Below are positions 39,652 through 47,905 of a DNA stretch of 64,000 nt, piece by piece; positions within the stretch are counted from its first letter, which is position 1, and every line of letters begins with the position of its first letter. The DNA is from Nocardioides seonyuensis (GTDB taxonomy: Bacteria > Actinomycetota > Actinomycetes > Propionibacteriales > Nocardioidaceae). The stretch is taken from NCBI RefSeq assembly GCF_004683965.1, contig NZ_CP038436.1, forward strand, positions 1,860,001 through 1,924,000, read 5' to 3'. The notes under the pieces are model-generated. The model saw nothing but the letters and a program-made list of their open reading frames with translations, was not told the origin of the DNA and made no database searches. The position numbers and the translations under genes are program-made.

Positions 39652-40928
39652 CCGACCCCGTCGCGTTCTTCCGCGAGGTCGCGTCGCGGCACCCCCGCTG
39701 CTTCTGGCTTGACGGGGGCGGCGCCCGTGAGTGGTCCGGCCGGCGCTCCATCATCGGCTGGCTCCACGACGACGCGCCCTCCCTGTCGTACGACGCCGCG
39801 GCGGGGGTCGTCACCCGGCACTCGGGGGGCGCGTCGGTCGTGGTCGGCACCGACCCGTTCGTGGTGCTGGAGGAGACGATGCAGCCCGGCGAGCAGTGGT
39901 TCGGCTGCTTCGGCTACGCCTCGCGCCCTGACCTCCCGGCACGCCCCGCCTCCTCCGGCCCCGGCGACGCGATGCCCGGCGACGCGATGCCCGACGCGGT
40001 GTGGATGCGCGCCTCCCACGTCCGGATGTTCGACCACGCCGAGTCGGCGCAAACCTCCCGCCGAGTCGGCGCGAACCCCCCGCCCAGTCGGCGCGAACCT
40101 CCCGTCGAGTCGGCGCCAGGGTGGTACGCCGCCGCGTACGACCGCGTCCAGGAGCACCTCCACGCCGGCAACTCCTACGAGGTCAACCTGACCTACCGCG
40201 AGGAGATCGAGTCCGACCTGGCCCCGAGCGAGGCCTACCTGCGCCTGCGCGACCTCAACCCCGCGCCGTACGCCGGGTTCCTGCAGCACGACGTCGACGG
40301 CGCGCGCGCCTGGCTGCTGTCGAGCTCCCCCGAGCGGTTCGCCCTGGTGGGCGAGGACCGCACCATCGAGACCAGGCCCATCAAGGGCACCACCGACCGG
40401 GGCAGCACGCCCGAGGACGACCGCCGCCAGCGCGAGCGGCTCGCGTCCGACGCGAAGTTCCGGGCCGAGAACCTGATGATCGTCGACCTGCTCCGGCACG
40501 ACCTCGCCACCGTGTCCGAGCCGGGGTCGGTGGAGGTACCGCAGCTGATGGCGGTGGAGACCTACGCCTCCGTCCACCAGCTCGTCTCGACGGTGCGCGG
40601 TCAACTGCGCAACGACGTGTCCACCGTGGCCGCGCTGCGGGCGATCTTCCCGGCGGGATCCATGACCGGGGCGCCCAAGCTGAGGACGATGCAGGTGATC
40701 GAGGAGGTGGAGCTGACCCCGCGAGGGCTCTACTCCGGTGCGTTCGGCTGGATCAGCGGCGACGGCGCGGCCGACCTCGGCGTGGTGATCCGGTCCCTCA
40801 CGACGGGCGGCGACGGCCGGTGGACCTTCGGCACCGGCGGCGGCATCACGGTGCGGTCCGACGCGGCCGAGGAGTGGGCCGAGACGAGGTGGAAGGCAGC
40901 CCGGCTGCGCGCGGCTGTGGACCTGTAA
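39648..40928 (+). CDS. pabB: Aminodeoxychorismate synthase component I, with an inserted repeat array
   Basis: 426 aa from GTG 39648. The chorismate-binding domain runs from about residue 158 (VQEHLHAGNSYEVNLT) to the end: TRPIKGTTDRG with Lys246 (the PabB-specific nucleophile), RAENLMIVDLLRHDL, IFPAGSMTGAPKLRTMQVI and WTFGTGGGITV. The N-terminal part is short. Residues about 132-154 are encoded by four units of the 22-bp repeat family, giving a basic/Pro-rich stretch between the N-terminal part and the catalytic core. The gene remains open, so the product is probably functional. It ends in a long palindrome shared with the convergent kinase gene. Confidence 0.88.
   Translation: MTDPVAFFREVASRHPRCFWLDGGGAREWSGRRSIIGWLHDDAPSLSYDAAAGVVTRHSGGASVVVGTDPFVVLEETMQPGEQWFGCFGYASRPDLPARPASSGPGDAMPGDAMPDAVWMRASHVRMFDHAESAQTSRRVGANPPPSRREPPVESAPGWYAAAYDRVQEHLHAGNSYEVNLTYREEIESDLAPSEAYLRLRDLNPAPYAGFLQHDVDGARAWLLSSSPERFALVGEDRTIETRPIKGTTDRGSTPEDDRRQRERLASDAKFRAENLMIVDLLRHDLATVSEPGSVEVPQLMAVETYASVHQLVSTVRGQLRNDVSTVAALRAIFPAGSMTGAPKLRTMQVIEEVELTPRGLYSGAFGWISGDGAADLGVVIRSLTTGGDGRWTFGTGGGITVRSDAAEEWAETRWKAARLRAAVDL
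40041..40116 (+). repeat. 22-bp-period repeat array 3, inside pabB (4 forward units)
   Basis: GAGTCGGCGC at 40041, 40063 and 40107, and CAGTCGGCGC at 40085, each exactly 22 bp apart. Because 22 is not a multiple of 3, successive units are read in different frames: ESAQTSRR, VGANPPPS, RREPPVES. All units point the same way here, unlike the two intergenic arrays. Confidence 0.9.
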
Positions 40929-40997
40929 CGCCGGGTTGGCGGCTGTACCCACCCCTGTGCACCGGGGTGGGTACAGCCATCAACACGGCGTTACAGG
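40922..40997. terminator. 76-bp nested palindrome, bidirectional terminator containing both stop codons
   Basis: Outer arms CCTGTAACGCCG (40922-40933) and CGGCGTTACAGG (40986-40997) are exact complements. Inner arms GGCTGTACCCACCCC (40941-40955) and 40964-40978 are a perfect 15-bp stem with an 8-base loop. The TAA stops of the convergent pabB (40926-40928) and kinase (40991-40993) genes lie in the outer arms. Confidence 0.8.
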
Positions 40998-42394
40998 GCG
41001 AGCGACTCCGGAAGATCAGCCGGGGCCGCCGGGAGCCACAGCGCGAAGCGTGCGCCACCGCTCGGCGCCTCCTCGACCTTCACCTGCCCGCCATGGCGTT
41101 CGACGACGTGTCGCACGATGGCGAGCCCGAGGCCCGACCCCGGCATCGAGCGTGACTCCGTGGAGCGCCAGAACCGGTCGAAGACGTGAGGACGGTCCGC
41201 CTCAGCGACGCCGGGCCCCTCGTCGTCGACCGTGAGGATCCCCGAGTCGAGGCGCACGGTGATCGTGCCGTCGTCGCTGCTCCACTTGGCGGCGTTGTCG
41301 AGCAGGTTGGTGACCGCGCGCTCCAGGTCTGCCGCGGAGCCCATGACGGTCCACGGGGCCAGGTCGACGTCGAAGCGGGCGCGGGGAGCGCGGCGTCGTA
41401 CGCGGGCGAGGGCCCGCTCGACGACCTCGACGAGGTCGACCCGCTCGATGACGGGGACAGGCTCCTCGTCGCGAGCGAGCACGACGAGGTCGCCGATCAG
41501 CGTGCTCATCTCCTGCATCTGCGCCCGGACGTCGTCGAGGAGCTCGAGCCGCGACTCGGCGGTGAACGCCGGGTCGCCCTCGGCCTGGCGCAGCAGGTCG
41601 AGGTTGGTCCGCACCGAGGTCAGCGGGGTGCGGAGCTCGTGGCTCGCGTCGGCCACCAGCCGACGTTGCCGGTCACGGGAGGCGCCCAGCGCGAGCAGCA
41701 TCTGGTTGAACGCGGTCGCGAGGCGCGCGATCTCGTCGTCACCCTCGACCCGCAGGGGCGTGAGGTCCTCGGTGACCGCGATCTTCTCCACCGCGCTCGT
41801 GAGGCGGCGCACCGGCCGCAACCCGTTGGCGGCGACCAGCCAGCCGACCGCGGCGGCCGCGAGCACGCCGAGGCCGCCGTAGACGAGCATCACGGATCCG
41901 AGCTTCTCCAGCACCCGTTCCTGGGGCGCCAGGGGCTGGGCGAGCACGAGGGCCTGACCGCTGCCCGCGGGCACGGCAGCCACCCGGAAGCGTTCGCCGT
42001 TGTCGGCCGTGAGGGTGCGCACGGAAGACGGTGTCTCGCCGCTGGCGACGAGAAGCTCGGGCTTGCCCAGCTGGAAGGCGGGGAAGTCGTCGGCGGTGCG
42101 GTAGTCGCGCTCGGCGGTGATGAAGATGACGCGCACGTCGGCCGCACCCAGCATCCAGGAGGGGACGTCCTGCGCCGTGATGGCCGAGAGCGCGGTGTAG
42201 CTCGCCGCCCGCTGCGCACGGTTGAGCAAGGAGTCGTCGAGCGAGCTCTGGAGCTGCATGCGCATCACGAGGAAGGCCGTCAGGGCCATCACCGCGATCG
42301 AGGCGCCCACCGCGAGCGCGGTGAGCACGGCGACCCGTGAGGCCAACGACCGCCGGTAGTGCCAACGACCGCTCGGCCAGGGTCCGGCGCTCAC
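40991..42394 (-). CDS. mprB: MprB-like sensor histidine kinase
   Basis: 467 aa, GTG start overlapping the regulator stop. Two membrane helices ([23 protein letters not shown] and [21 protein letters not shown]) enclose an extracellular sensor of about 115 residues. A HAMP segment follows ([16 protein letters not shown]), then the H-box [19 protein letters not shown] and ATPase boxes [19 protein letters not shown] and GSGLGLAIV. It probably senses envelope stress, as MprB does in mycobacteria; that is a family inference. It converges on pabB. Confidence 0.88.
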   Translation of the reverse strand: MSAGPWPSGRWHYRRSLASRVAVLTALAVGASIAVMALTAFLVMRMQLQSSLDDSLLNRAQRAASYTALSAITAQDVPSWMLGAADVRVIFITAERDYRTADDFPAFQLGKPELLVASGETPSSVRTLTADNGERFRVAAVPAGSGQALVLAQPLAPQERVLEKLGSVMLVYGGLGVLAAAAVGWLVAANGLRPVRRLTSAVEKIAVTEDLTPLRVEGDDEIARLATAFNQMLLALGASRDRQRRLVADASHELRTPLTSVRTNLDLLRQAEGDPAFTAESRLELLDDVRAQMQEMSTLIGDLVVLARDEEPVPVIERVDLVEVVERALARVRRRAPRARFDVDLAPWTVMGSAADLERAVTNLLDNAAKWSSDDGTITVRLDSGILTVDDEGPGVAEADRPHVFDRFWRSTESRSMPGSGLGLAIVRHVVERHGGQVKVEEAPSGGARFALWLPAAPADLPESLAL

Positions 42395-43086
42395 GATTCC
42401 TTCAGCACGTAGCCGACACCGCGCACGGTCTGGATCAGGCGTGGCTCGCCCTCGGCCTCGGTCTTGCGGCGCAGGTAGCCGACGTAGACCTCGAGCGAGT
42501 TGGCGGTCGTCGGGAAGTCGTAGCCCCAGACCTCCTCGAGGATGAAGCTGCGCTCCAGCACCCGCCGGGGCCGCCGCAGGAACATCTCGAGCAGGGTGAA
42601 CTCGGTGCGGGTCAGCTCGATCGGGCGGGCACCGCGACGGACGTCCCGGCTCGCGACGTCCATGGTGAGGTCGGCGAACGACAGGACCTCGTCGTCGGCG
42701 CCGTCGGCGGGTACGACGCGGCGGAGCAGGGCGCGCAGGCGGGCCAGCAGCTCCTCCAGGGCGAACGGCTTGGTGAGGTAGTCGTCAGCGCCGGCGTCGA
42801 GTCCGTCCACGCGGTCCCCCACCGCGTCCCTCGCGGTCAGCACCAGGACCGGCACGTCGTTGCCGCCGGCGCGCAGGGCCCTGGTCGCCTCGATGCCGTC
42901 GAGCCGGGGCATCATCACGTCCATCACGATGACGTCGGGGTGCTCCGACCCGACAGCGATGAGCGCTTCGGCTCCGTCGGAGGCCTGCAGCACGGTGTAT
43001 CCGTTGAACTCCAGGGAGCGGCGCAGCGAGTCGCGGACCGCTCGGTCGTCGTCGACGACCAGCACGCGAGGCTTGGAGTCGGGCAT
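42391..43086 (-). CDS. mprA: MprA-like OmpR-family response regulator
   Basis: 231 aa. The receiver has the acidic pair near residues 12-14, phosphoacceptor Asp56 ([13 protein letters not shown]) and Lys in [13 protein letters not shown]. The winged helix is [21 protein letters not shown] and [26 protein letters not shown]. Sequence is very close to mycobacterial MprA. The kinase gene overlaps its stop by 4 bp. An 11-bp-spaced direct repeat, the normal site type for OmpR-family dimers, lies 22 bp before the start, so self-control is likely. Confidence 0.9.
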   Translation of the reverse strand: MPDSKPRVLVVDDDRAVRDSLRRSLEFNGYTVLQASDGAEALIAVGSEHPDVIVMDVMMPRLDGIEATRALRAGGNDVPVLVLTARDAVGDRVDGLDAGADDYLTKPFALEELLARLRALLRRVVPADGADDEVLSFADLTMDVASRDVRRGARPIELTRTEFTLLEMFLRRPRRVLERSFILEEVWGYDFPTTANSLEVYVGYLRRKTEAEGEPRLIQTVRGVGYVLKES

Positions 43087-43107
43087 GTGGCAAGAATGCC
43101 AGCCACG

Positions 43108-43124
43108 CCTGAGGGAGTCCTGAG
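43108..43124 (-). promoter_or_regulatory. 11-bp-spaced direct repeat, probable MprA-type binding site
   Basis: CCTGAG at 43108 and 43119 form a head-to-tail repeat with an 11-bp period, read on the mprA strand as CTCAGG-ACTCC-CTCAGG. An inverted third copy CCTCAGG lies at 43139-43145 over the fructosamine kinase stop codon. The position just upstream of mprA suits autoregulation. Confidence 0.5.
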
Positions 43125-43140
43125 TCGGACGCGGCAGGCC

Positions 43141-44004
43141 TCAGGTGAGCCTGGCCGCGACCGTGCCGGCCCGGGCGCCGTAGCCGCCGCCGAACATGCA
43201 GGCGTGGACGAGCAACGGGAACAGCTGGTGGATGCCCAGCCGATCCTCCCAGCCGTCCGCGAGCGGGGTCGCGTCGTTGTAGGCCTGCATCACCCGCGGG
43301 AGGTGGGGCAGGCCGAAGAGGTGGAGCATCGCGATGTCGACCTCGCGGTGGCCGCCGTAGGCCGCCGGGTCGATCACGTGGACCTGGCCGTCCTGGCCCC
43401 ACAGGCAGTTGCCGTTCCAGAGGTCGCCGTGCAGCCGGGCAGGTGACTCGTCGGGGAGCAGCCTCGTCAGCCGGCCCACGACCGCCTCGACCGCGGCTGC
43501 GTCCTCGGGGGTGATCGCCTCACGGTCGCGGGCGAGCTTGAGGTAGGGCAGCACCCGTCGCACGGCGTAGAACTCGGGCCACGAGTCGCAGGCCCGGTTG
43601 GGCAACGGCAGCCGGCCGATGAAGCCGTCGTCGGCCAGGCCCCACCCGTCGGCCCCCGCGGCGTGCGTGGTGGCGAGCTGCTGGCCGAACGCAGCGGCAG
43701 CCTCCACCGGGGTCTTGGCGGTCTGCTCGACCCAGGCGAGGATCACGCACTCGCTGTCGGCGGCGAGCAGGGCCGGGACCGGGACGCCGCCGTTGACCTC
43801 GGCGAGCCACCGCAGGCCCGCGGCCTCCGCCTCGAAGAAGCCGGCCGGTGCCTGGGTGAGGGTCTTCATGAGGGCGGTCTGCCCGGTGGAGAGACGGAGC
43901 TTCGTGGCGGTTGCGATGTCGCCGCCCGCGACGGGTGCGGTGGCGACGACGGCCGCGCCGAGCAGCTCCTCGGCGCGCTTGGCGACCAACGGCTGGCGGG
44001 TCAT
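43141..44004 (-). CDS. Fructosamine kinase / aminoglycoside-phosphotransferase-like protein
   Basis: 287 aa from ATG 44004, with aggagg about 11 bases upstream. The kinase-like fold has VAGGDIATATKLRLSTGQTALMK (nucleotide-binding Lys), the catalytic loop ARLHGDLWNGNCLW, and VIDPAAYGGHREVDIAMLHLFG (metal-binding Asp), matching the fructosamine/ketosamine-3-kinase family. These enzymes phosphorylate sugar adducts on proteins or free ketosamines for repair. It lies 31 bp after the phosphatase gene; such kinase-phosphatase neighbours are common in Actinobacteria. Confidence 0.88.
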   Translation of the reverse strand: MTRQPLVAKRAEELLGAAVVATAPVAGGDIATATKLRLSTGQTALMKTLTQAPAGFFEAEAAGLRWLAEVNGGVPVPALLAADSECVILAWVEQTAKTPVEAAAAFGQQLATTHAAGADGWGLADDGFIGRLPLPNRACDSWPEFYAVRRVLPYLKLARDREAITPEDAAAVEAVVGRLTRLLPDESPARLHGDLWNGNCLWGQDGQVHVIDPAAYGGHREVDIAMLHLFGLPHLPRVMQAYNDATPLADGWEDRLGIHQLFPLLVHACMFGGGYGARAGTVAARLT

Positions 44005-44035
44005 GACGAGCACCTCCTCCTGGTCGCGGTGTCCC

Positions 44036-44539
44036 TCACCGTAGTACGCGCCGGCAACGCTCCACGATCGTCTCGCTGGTCCGCGCGACCATCTCGAGCA
44101 CCTCGGTGAAGCCCTCGTCGCCGCCGTAGTAGGGGTCCGGCACGTCGTCGCCGGTCCCGATCGGGTCGAAGTCGCGGAACTTCGCGACCCGCTCGGAGCG
44201 GCCCCCGACATCGGCGAGGTTGGAGTCGTCCATGACGAGGACGAGGTCGTACGACGACGTCCAGCCGGCGTCGTACTGCTGGGCGCGGTGGCGCGTCGGG
44301 TCGTGACCGGCGTCGGCGAGGGTCGCGGCGGCACGGGCGTCCATCGGCTTGCCGACGTGCCAGCCCGCGGTCCCTGCGCTGCTCACCTGGACGCGATCGG
44401 CCAGCCCGGCCGCTGCCAGGCTCGACTCGAGGACGACGTGGGCCATGGGGGAGCGGCAGATGTTGCCGAGGCAGACGACGGCGAGCCGGTAGGGGCCGGA
44501 GGTCTGCTGCGGGGGCAGGCCGCGGAGGTTCGCGTCCAC
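44036..44539 (-). CDS. Low-molecular-weight protein-tyrosine phosphatase
   Basis: 167 aa. The P-loop is VCLGNICRSPMAH with nucleophile Cys23 and Arg29; the general-acid Asp is in VPDPYYGG. Spacing between the two matches the family. It dephosphorylates tyrosine residues, or in some actinobacteria acts on small phosphorylated molecules. It overlaps nothing but is 3 bp after the holin-like gene and likely shares its transcript with the fructosamine kinase. Confidence 0.93.
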   Translation of the reverse strand: MDANLRGLPPQQTSGPYRLAVVCLGNICRSPMAHVVLESSLAAAGLADRVQVSSAGTAGWHVGKPMDARAAATLADAGHDPTRHRAQQYDAGWTSSYDLVLVMDDSNLADVGGRSERVAKFRDFDPIGTGDDVPDPYYGGDEGFTEVLEMVARTSETIVERCRRVLR

Positions 44540-44542
44540 GGC

Positions 44543-44932
44543 TCAGTCGGCGTCCGGCAGGGCGATGCGCACGCCCCACCCGATCACGGTGATGACGACC
44601 GACCCCACCAGCGCGTTCCAGAACCCGTCGACGTGGAAGCCGAGGTCGAACGCGCCGGCGAGCTTGGCCGTCAGCAGCAGCATCGCGGCGTTGATGACCA
44701 GCAGCAGGAGGCCGAGCGTCAAGATGATGAAGGGAAGCGAGATGAGCTTGATGATCGGCTCGACGAAGGTCGAGACGAGTCCGAGGATCAGGGCGACGCC
44801 CAGGAGCGGCAGCCACTTCTCCTGCAGCTCGGCGTTGCCGTGAGCGGGACCCTCGAACCAGATGCCGTCGAGCAGGAGGGCCGCGATGGCGATCCCCGCG
44901 GCGTAGGTCAGCAGCCAGGTCAGGAATCGCAT
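44543..44932 (-). CDS. YvlD/phage-holin-4-like small membrane protein
   Basis: 129 aa with four predicted membrane helices: LTWLLTYAAGIAIAALLL, LLGVALILGLVSTFVEPII, LPFIILTLGLLLLVINAAMLL and ALVGSVVITVIGWGVRIAL. LPFIILTLGLLLLVINAAML is the signature stretch of the Phage_holin_4_2/YvlD family. Despite the name, these are chromosomal proteins of unknown function, and no phage genes lie nearby. A -10 box sits 6 bases before the start. Confidence 0.85.
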   Translation of the reverse strand: MRFLTWLLTYAAGIAIAALLLDGIWFEGPAHGNAELQEKWLPLLGVALILGLVSTFVEPIIKLISLPFIILTLGLLLLVINAAMLLLTAKLAGAFDLGFHVDGFWNALVGSVVITVIGWGVRIALPDAD

Positions 44933-44938
44933 GGCAAG

Positions 44939-44944
44939 ACCCTA
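44939..44944 (-). promoter_or_regulatory. -10 box of the YvlD-like gene
   Basis: TAGGGT on the minus strand, 6 bases before the ATG at 44932, giving a leaderless start. It lies next to the opposing promoter of the gene at 44975. Confidence 0.4.
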
Positions 44945-44962
44945 GCGATGCGCCCCGCCCGA

Positions 44963-44968
44963 TAGCGT
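44963..44968 (+). promoter_or_regulatory. -10 box of the VanZ-like gene
   Basis: TAGCGT, 6 bases before the GTG at 44975, with no ribosome binding site. Leaderless arrangement. Confidence 0.4.
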
Positions 44969-44974
44969 CGGGGC

Positions 44975-45538
44975 GTGGACCAGGTCGGCGGGATCGAGTC
45001 GATGGTGCTCGGTGCGTTCGTGTCCGGCTGCTTCTTCGGGCTGGTCGCGCTCGCCCTCGCCCGCGCCGTGGGGTGGGTGACGGCGGCGGCCGTGGCGGGG
45101 TTCGCGTGGTCGGTCGTCGTGATCGCCCTGGTCACGCTGCTCCCGTTGACGGCCATCGACCTCCAGATGCCCGCCGACGCCAGCCCCGACCAGTGCTCGA
45201 CCGACTACGGCGGCCCGGCCCCCGAGGGGTTCTGGATCTTCTCCGGGACCCAGCGCACCCTCAACACGGCGCTGTTCGTCCCTGCCGGTGCGCTCCTCGT
45301 GCTCGGCGCTGCGCGCTGGCGGGTCGCTGCGTGGGTCGTCGTACCCGCCGGGCTGGCGGCGCTGGCCGCCTACAGCGTGGGGATCGAGGTCGCCCAGCTC
45401 GAGGTGGCCAGCATCGGTCGTGCCTGCGACGTCACCGACGTCGTCGACAACGTGACCGGGGCGATCATCGGTGCGGCGCTCGGGCTCTTCCTCGCCCTGG
45501 TGTTCCGGCCGTGGCGGCACCGTCGGCGTCCCGGCTGA
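44975..45538 (+). CDS. VanZ-like membrane protein
   Basis: 187 aa, GTG start. Four or five membrane helices (VLGAFVSGCFFGLVALALA; VAGFAWSVVVIALVTLLPL; AALAAYSVGIEVAQL; GAIIGAALGLFLALVF). The run NTALFVPAGALLVLGAARW and IEVAQLEVASIGRACDVTDVVDNVTGAIIG carry the VanZ family pattern (E-x-x-Q and the R-x2-D-x2-D-x3-N block). VanZ proteins give low-level glycopeptide resistance in some Gram-positives; in Actinobacteria the role is mostly unknown. The aminotransferase gene follows 26 bp later, with its own promoter. Confidence 0.78.
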   Translation: MDQVGGIESMVLGAFVSGCFFGLVALALARAVGWVTAAAVAGFAWSVVVIALVTLLPLTAIDLQMPADASPDQCSTDYGGPAPEGFWIFSGTQRTLNTALFVPAGALLVLGAARWRVAAWVVVPAGLAALAAYSVGIEVAQLEVASIGRACDVTDVVDNVTGAIIGAALGLFLALVFRPWRHRRRPG

Positions 45539-45551
45539 GGCGTCCTCTCAC

Positions 45552-45557
45552 TAGGGT
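45552..45557 (+). promoter_or_regulatory. -10 box of the hisC-family gene
   Basis: TAGGGT, 7 bases before the ATG at 45565, leaderless arrangement. Confidence 0.4.
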
Positions 45558-45564
45558 GACGAGC

Positions 45565-46638
45565 ATGTCGACCACCCCCACGCCACGGCCCAACGTGCTC
45601 GCAATCCCCGCGTACGTCGCCGGCAAGCCGCCCACCCCGCGGCCCGGCCTCACGTCCTACAAGCTCTCGTCCAACGAGAACCCCTATCCACCGTTGCCGG
45701 GCGTGCTCGAGGCAGCGACCGAGGCCGCTGCGGCGATGAACCGCTACCCCGACATGGGCAGCTCCGCGCTGTACGACGCCCTCTCGGCGCGGCTCGGTGT
45801 GCCCACCGACGACCTCGCGGCCGCGACGGGCTCGGTGGCCCTGATCTACCAGCTCGTCAACGCCTTCTGCGGCCCCGGCGACGAGGTGGTCTACGCGTGG
45901 CGCAGCTTCGAGGCCTACCCGATCGCGGTCACGGTGGGTGGCGCCACCAGCGTGCAGGTGCCGCTGACCGCCGAGGGGCGCCACGACCTCGACGCCATGG
46001 CCGCCGCGGTCACCGAGCGGACCCGCATCGTGATGGTGTGCACGCCCAACAACCCGACCGGGCCCGCGGTGGGCCAGGCCGAGCTCGACGCGTTCCTCGC
46101 CAAGGTTCCGCAGCACGTGGTCGTCGTCGTCGACGAGGCCTACCTCGAGTTCGTGCGGATGGCCGACGCGGTCGACGGCCTCGCGACCTACCGCGCCCAC
46201 CCCAACGTCGTGCTGTTCCGCACGTTCTCCAAGGCCTACGGTCTGGCCGGCTTCCGCGTGGGGTACGCCGTGGCGCCGGGCCCGATCGCCGCGGCCCTCC
46301 GGGCGGTGTCCCTGCCGTTCGGTGTCAGCCACGTCGCCCAGGCGGCGGCCATCGCCTCGCTCGAGGCGGGTGACGCGCTGATGGAGCGGGTGGACGAGCT
46401 GGTCGCCCGCCGGGTGGACGTCGTGGCCCGGCTGCGTGACGTGGGCTGGGAGCTCCCGGACGCCCAGGGCAACTTCGTCTGGTTCCCGCTGGGTGAGCGG
46501 ACTCCCGACTTCGCCGCGGCCTGCGGGGAGGCCGGTGTCTCCGTGCGTCCCTACGCGACCGACGGTGTCCGGGTCACGATCGGGGAGGCCGAGGCCCTCG
46601 ACCGCATCGTCGAGGTGGCGGCACAGTTCGCCCGGTGA
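45565..46638 (+). CDS. hisC: Histidinol-phosphate/aromatic aminotransferase (HisC family)
   Basis: 357 aa. A class I/II PLP aminotransferase with SSNENPYPPLPGVLEA, VCTPNNPTGPAVG, VVVDEAYLEFV and the PLP lysine Lys223 in RTFSKAYGLAGFRVGYAV. The N-terminal NENPY and overall size are HisC-like. Stand-alone HisC copies outside a his operon in Actinobacteria are often aromatic aminotransferases (Pat), making phenylalanine or tyrosine; no other his gene is present here, so that reading is equally likely. Confidence 0.87.
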   Translation: MSTTPTPRPNVLAIPAYVAGKPPTPRPGLTSYKLSSNENPYPPLPGVLEAATEAAAAMNRYPDMGSSALYDALSARLGVPTDDLAAATGSVALIYQLVNAFCGPGDEVVYAWRSFEAYPIAVTVGGATSVQVPLTAEGRHDLDAMAAAVTERTRIVMVCTPNNPTGPAVGQAELDAFLAKVPQHVVVVVDEAYLEFVRMADAVDGLATYRAHPNVVLFRTFSKAYGLAGFRVGYAVAPGPIAAALRAVSLPFGVSHVAQAAAIASLEAGDALMERVDELVARRVDVVARLRDVGWELPDAQGNFVWFPLGERTPDFAAACGEAGVSVRPYATDGVRVTIGEAEALDRIVEVAAQFAR

Positions 46639-46686
46639 CTCCGTCGTCGGCGACCGTCGCACCCAGTCGGTGGGTGAGCGATCAAC

Positions 46687-46692
46687 TACTCT
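46687..46692 (+). promoter_or_regulatory. -10 box of the glutathione-transferase-like gene
   Basis: TACTCT, 6 bases before the ATG at 46699, leaderless arrangement. Confidence 0.38.
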
Positions 46693-46698
46693 CTCGGC

Positions 46699-47673
46699 AT
46701 GGCATACGTCGAGGAGAGCTCGTTCGAGCGGGACATGAGCTACATCCCCGATCGCGTCCTCGTGGGGGCGCGATCGGGTGACCCGCTCGACGACAGGTTC
46801 CCGAGCGGCTCGAAGGACAGCCCGCGCGACGTGAAGGTGTGGCCGGTCGAGCCCGGGCGCTACCGCCTGGTCGCCGCCAAGGCCTGCCCGTGGGCCAACC
46901 GGGCCATCATCGTGCGCGAGCTGCTGGGCCTCCAGGAGGTCATCGGCCTGGGGACGCCCGGCCCCACCCATGACGCCCAGAGCTGGACCTTCGACCTCGA
47001 CCCCGACGGCCTGGACCCGGTCCTCGGGATCCACTGGCTGCAGGAGGCCTACTTCAACCGGATCCCCGGCTACGAGCGTGGCATCACCGTGCCTGCGATC
47101 GTCGACATCGGGTCGAAGGCCGTCGTCACCAACGACTTCCCCCAGATCACCCACGACCTCTTCTTCGAGTGGCGCGAGCACCACCGCCCCGACGCTCCAG
47201 ACCTGTGGCCGGCCGACCTCCGCGAGGAGATGGAGGAGGTCATGCAGCGGGTCTTCACCGAGGTCAACAACGGTGTCTACCGGTGTGGCTTCGCCGGCAC
47301 GCAGCAGGCCTACGACGACGCCTACGCCCGGCTGTGGACGGCGATGGACTGGCTCGAGGAGCGCCTGACCGCTCGTCGCTACCTGATGGGCGACGCGATC
47401 ACCGAGGCCGACGTACGCCTCTTCACCACGCTGGCGCGCTTCGACGCGGTCTACCACGGCCACTTCAAGTGCAACCGCAACAAGCTCACCGAGATGCCCG
47501 CCCTGTGGGGTTATGCACGTGACCTGTTCCAGACGCCGGGGTTCGGAGAGACCATCGACTTCGACCAGATCAAGGCTCACTACTACGTCGTCCACACCGA
47601 CGTGAACCCCACCGGCATCGTGCCGCAGGGCCCCGACGAGAGCGGCTGGACCACCCCACACGGTCGCGGCTGA
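46699..47673 (+). CDS. Xi-class glutathione transferase-like protein (glutathionyl-hydroquinone reductase family)
   Basis: 324 aa. The active-site motif is AAKACPWANRAIIVREL, with Cys63 as the catalytic residue of xi-class enzymes (CPWA). PGYERGITVPAIVDIGSKAVVTNDFPQI and LTARRYLMGDAITEADVRLFTTLARFD are the usual thioredoxin-fold and helical-domain signatures of the YqjG/ECM4 group. These reduce thiol-conjugated hydroquinones. Actinobacteria use mycothiol rather than glutathione, so the natural thiol may be mycothiol; that is an inference. Confidence 0.87.
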   Translation: MAYVEESSFERDMSYIPDRVLVGARSGDPLDDRFPSGSKDSPRDVKVWPVEPGRYRLVAAKACPWANRAIIVRELLGLQEVIGLGTPGPTHDAQSWTFDLDPDGLDPVLGIHWLQEAYFNRIPGYERGITVPAIVDIGSKAVVTNDFPQITHDLFFEWREHHRPDAPDLWPADLREEMEEVMQRVFTEVNNGVYRCGFAGTQQAYDDAYARLWTAMDWLEERLTARRYLMGDAITEADVRLFTTLARFDAVYHGHFKCNRNKLTEMPALWGYARDLFQTPGFGETIDFDQIKAHYYVVHTDVNPTGIVPQGPDESGWTTPHGRG

Positions 47674-47905
47674 CCCCAACTGGTCTGGTCCTCTCGCTCC
47701 CTACTGCTGCGTTCCGCCCGAGGTCCTGTCAAGGAACCACGCACGTATCGGTGAGGTTCCGCGCGAGGTCGGCTCGCGTCCACACCCCGGGCTGATGGTG
47801 TGTCTTGAGGTCTGCCGTCATCGGGGGCGACCGACGACGTCCGGCCCTCCGGGGGGATGGCCGGTCTGACCAGCACATTCGTACTTTGGGGAAGCGTGGG
47901 GCGAG

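Noticed and set aside
44543..44932. Phage holin as evidence of a prophage
   Set aside because: The protein belongs to the chromosomal YvlD-like group, and no capsid, terminase, integrase or attachment site lies nearby.
47840..47870. CCGGCC/GGCCGG stem before the first surface protein
   Set aside because: Only 6 bp of pure G+C, expected often by chance in this genome.
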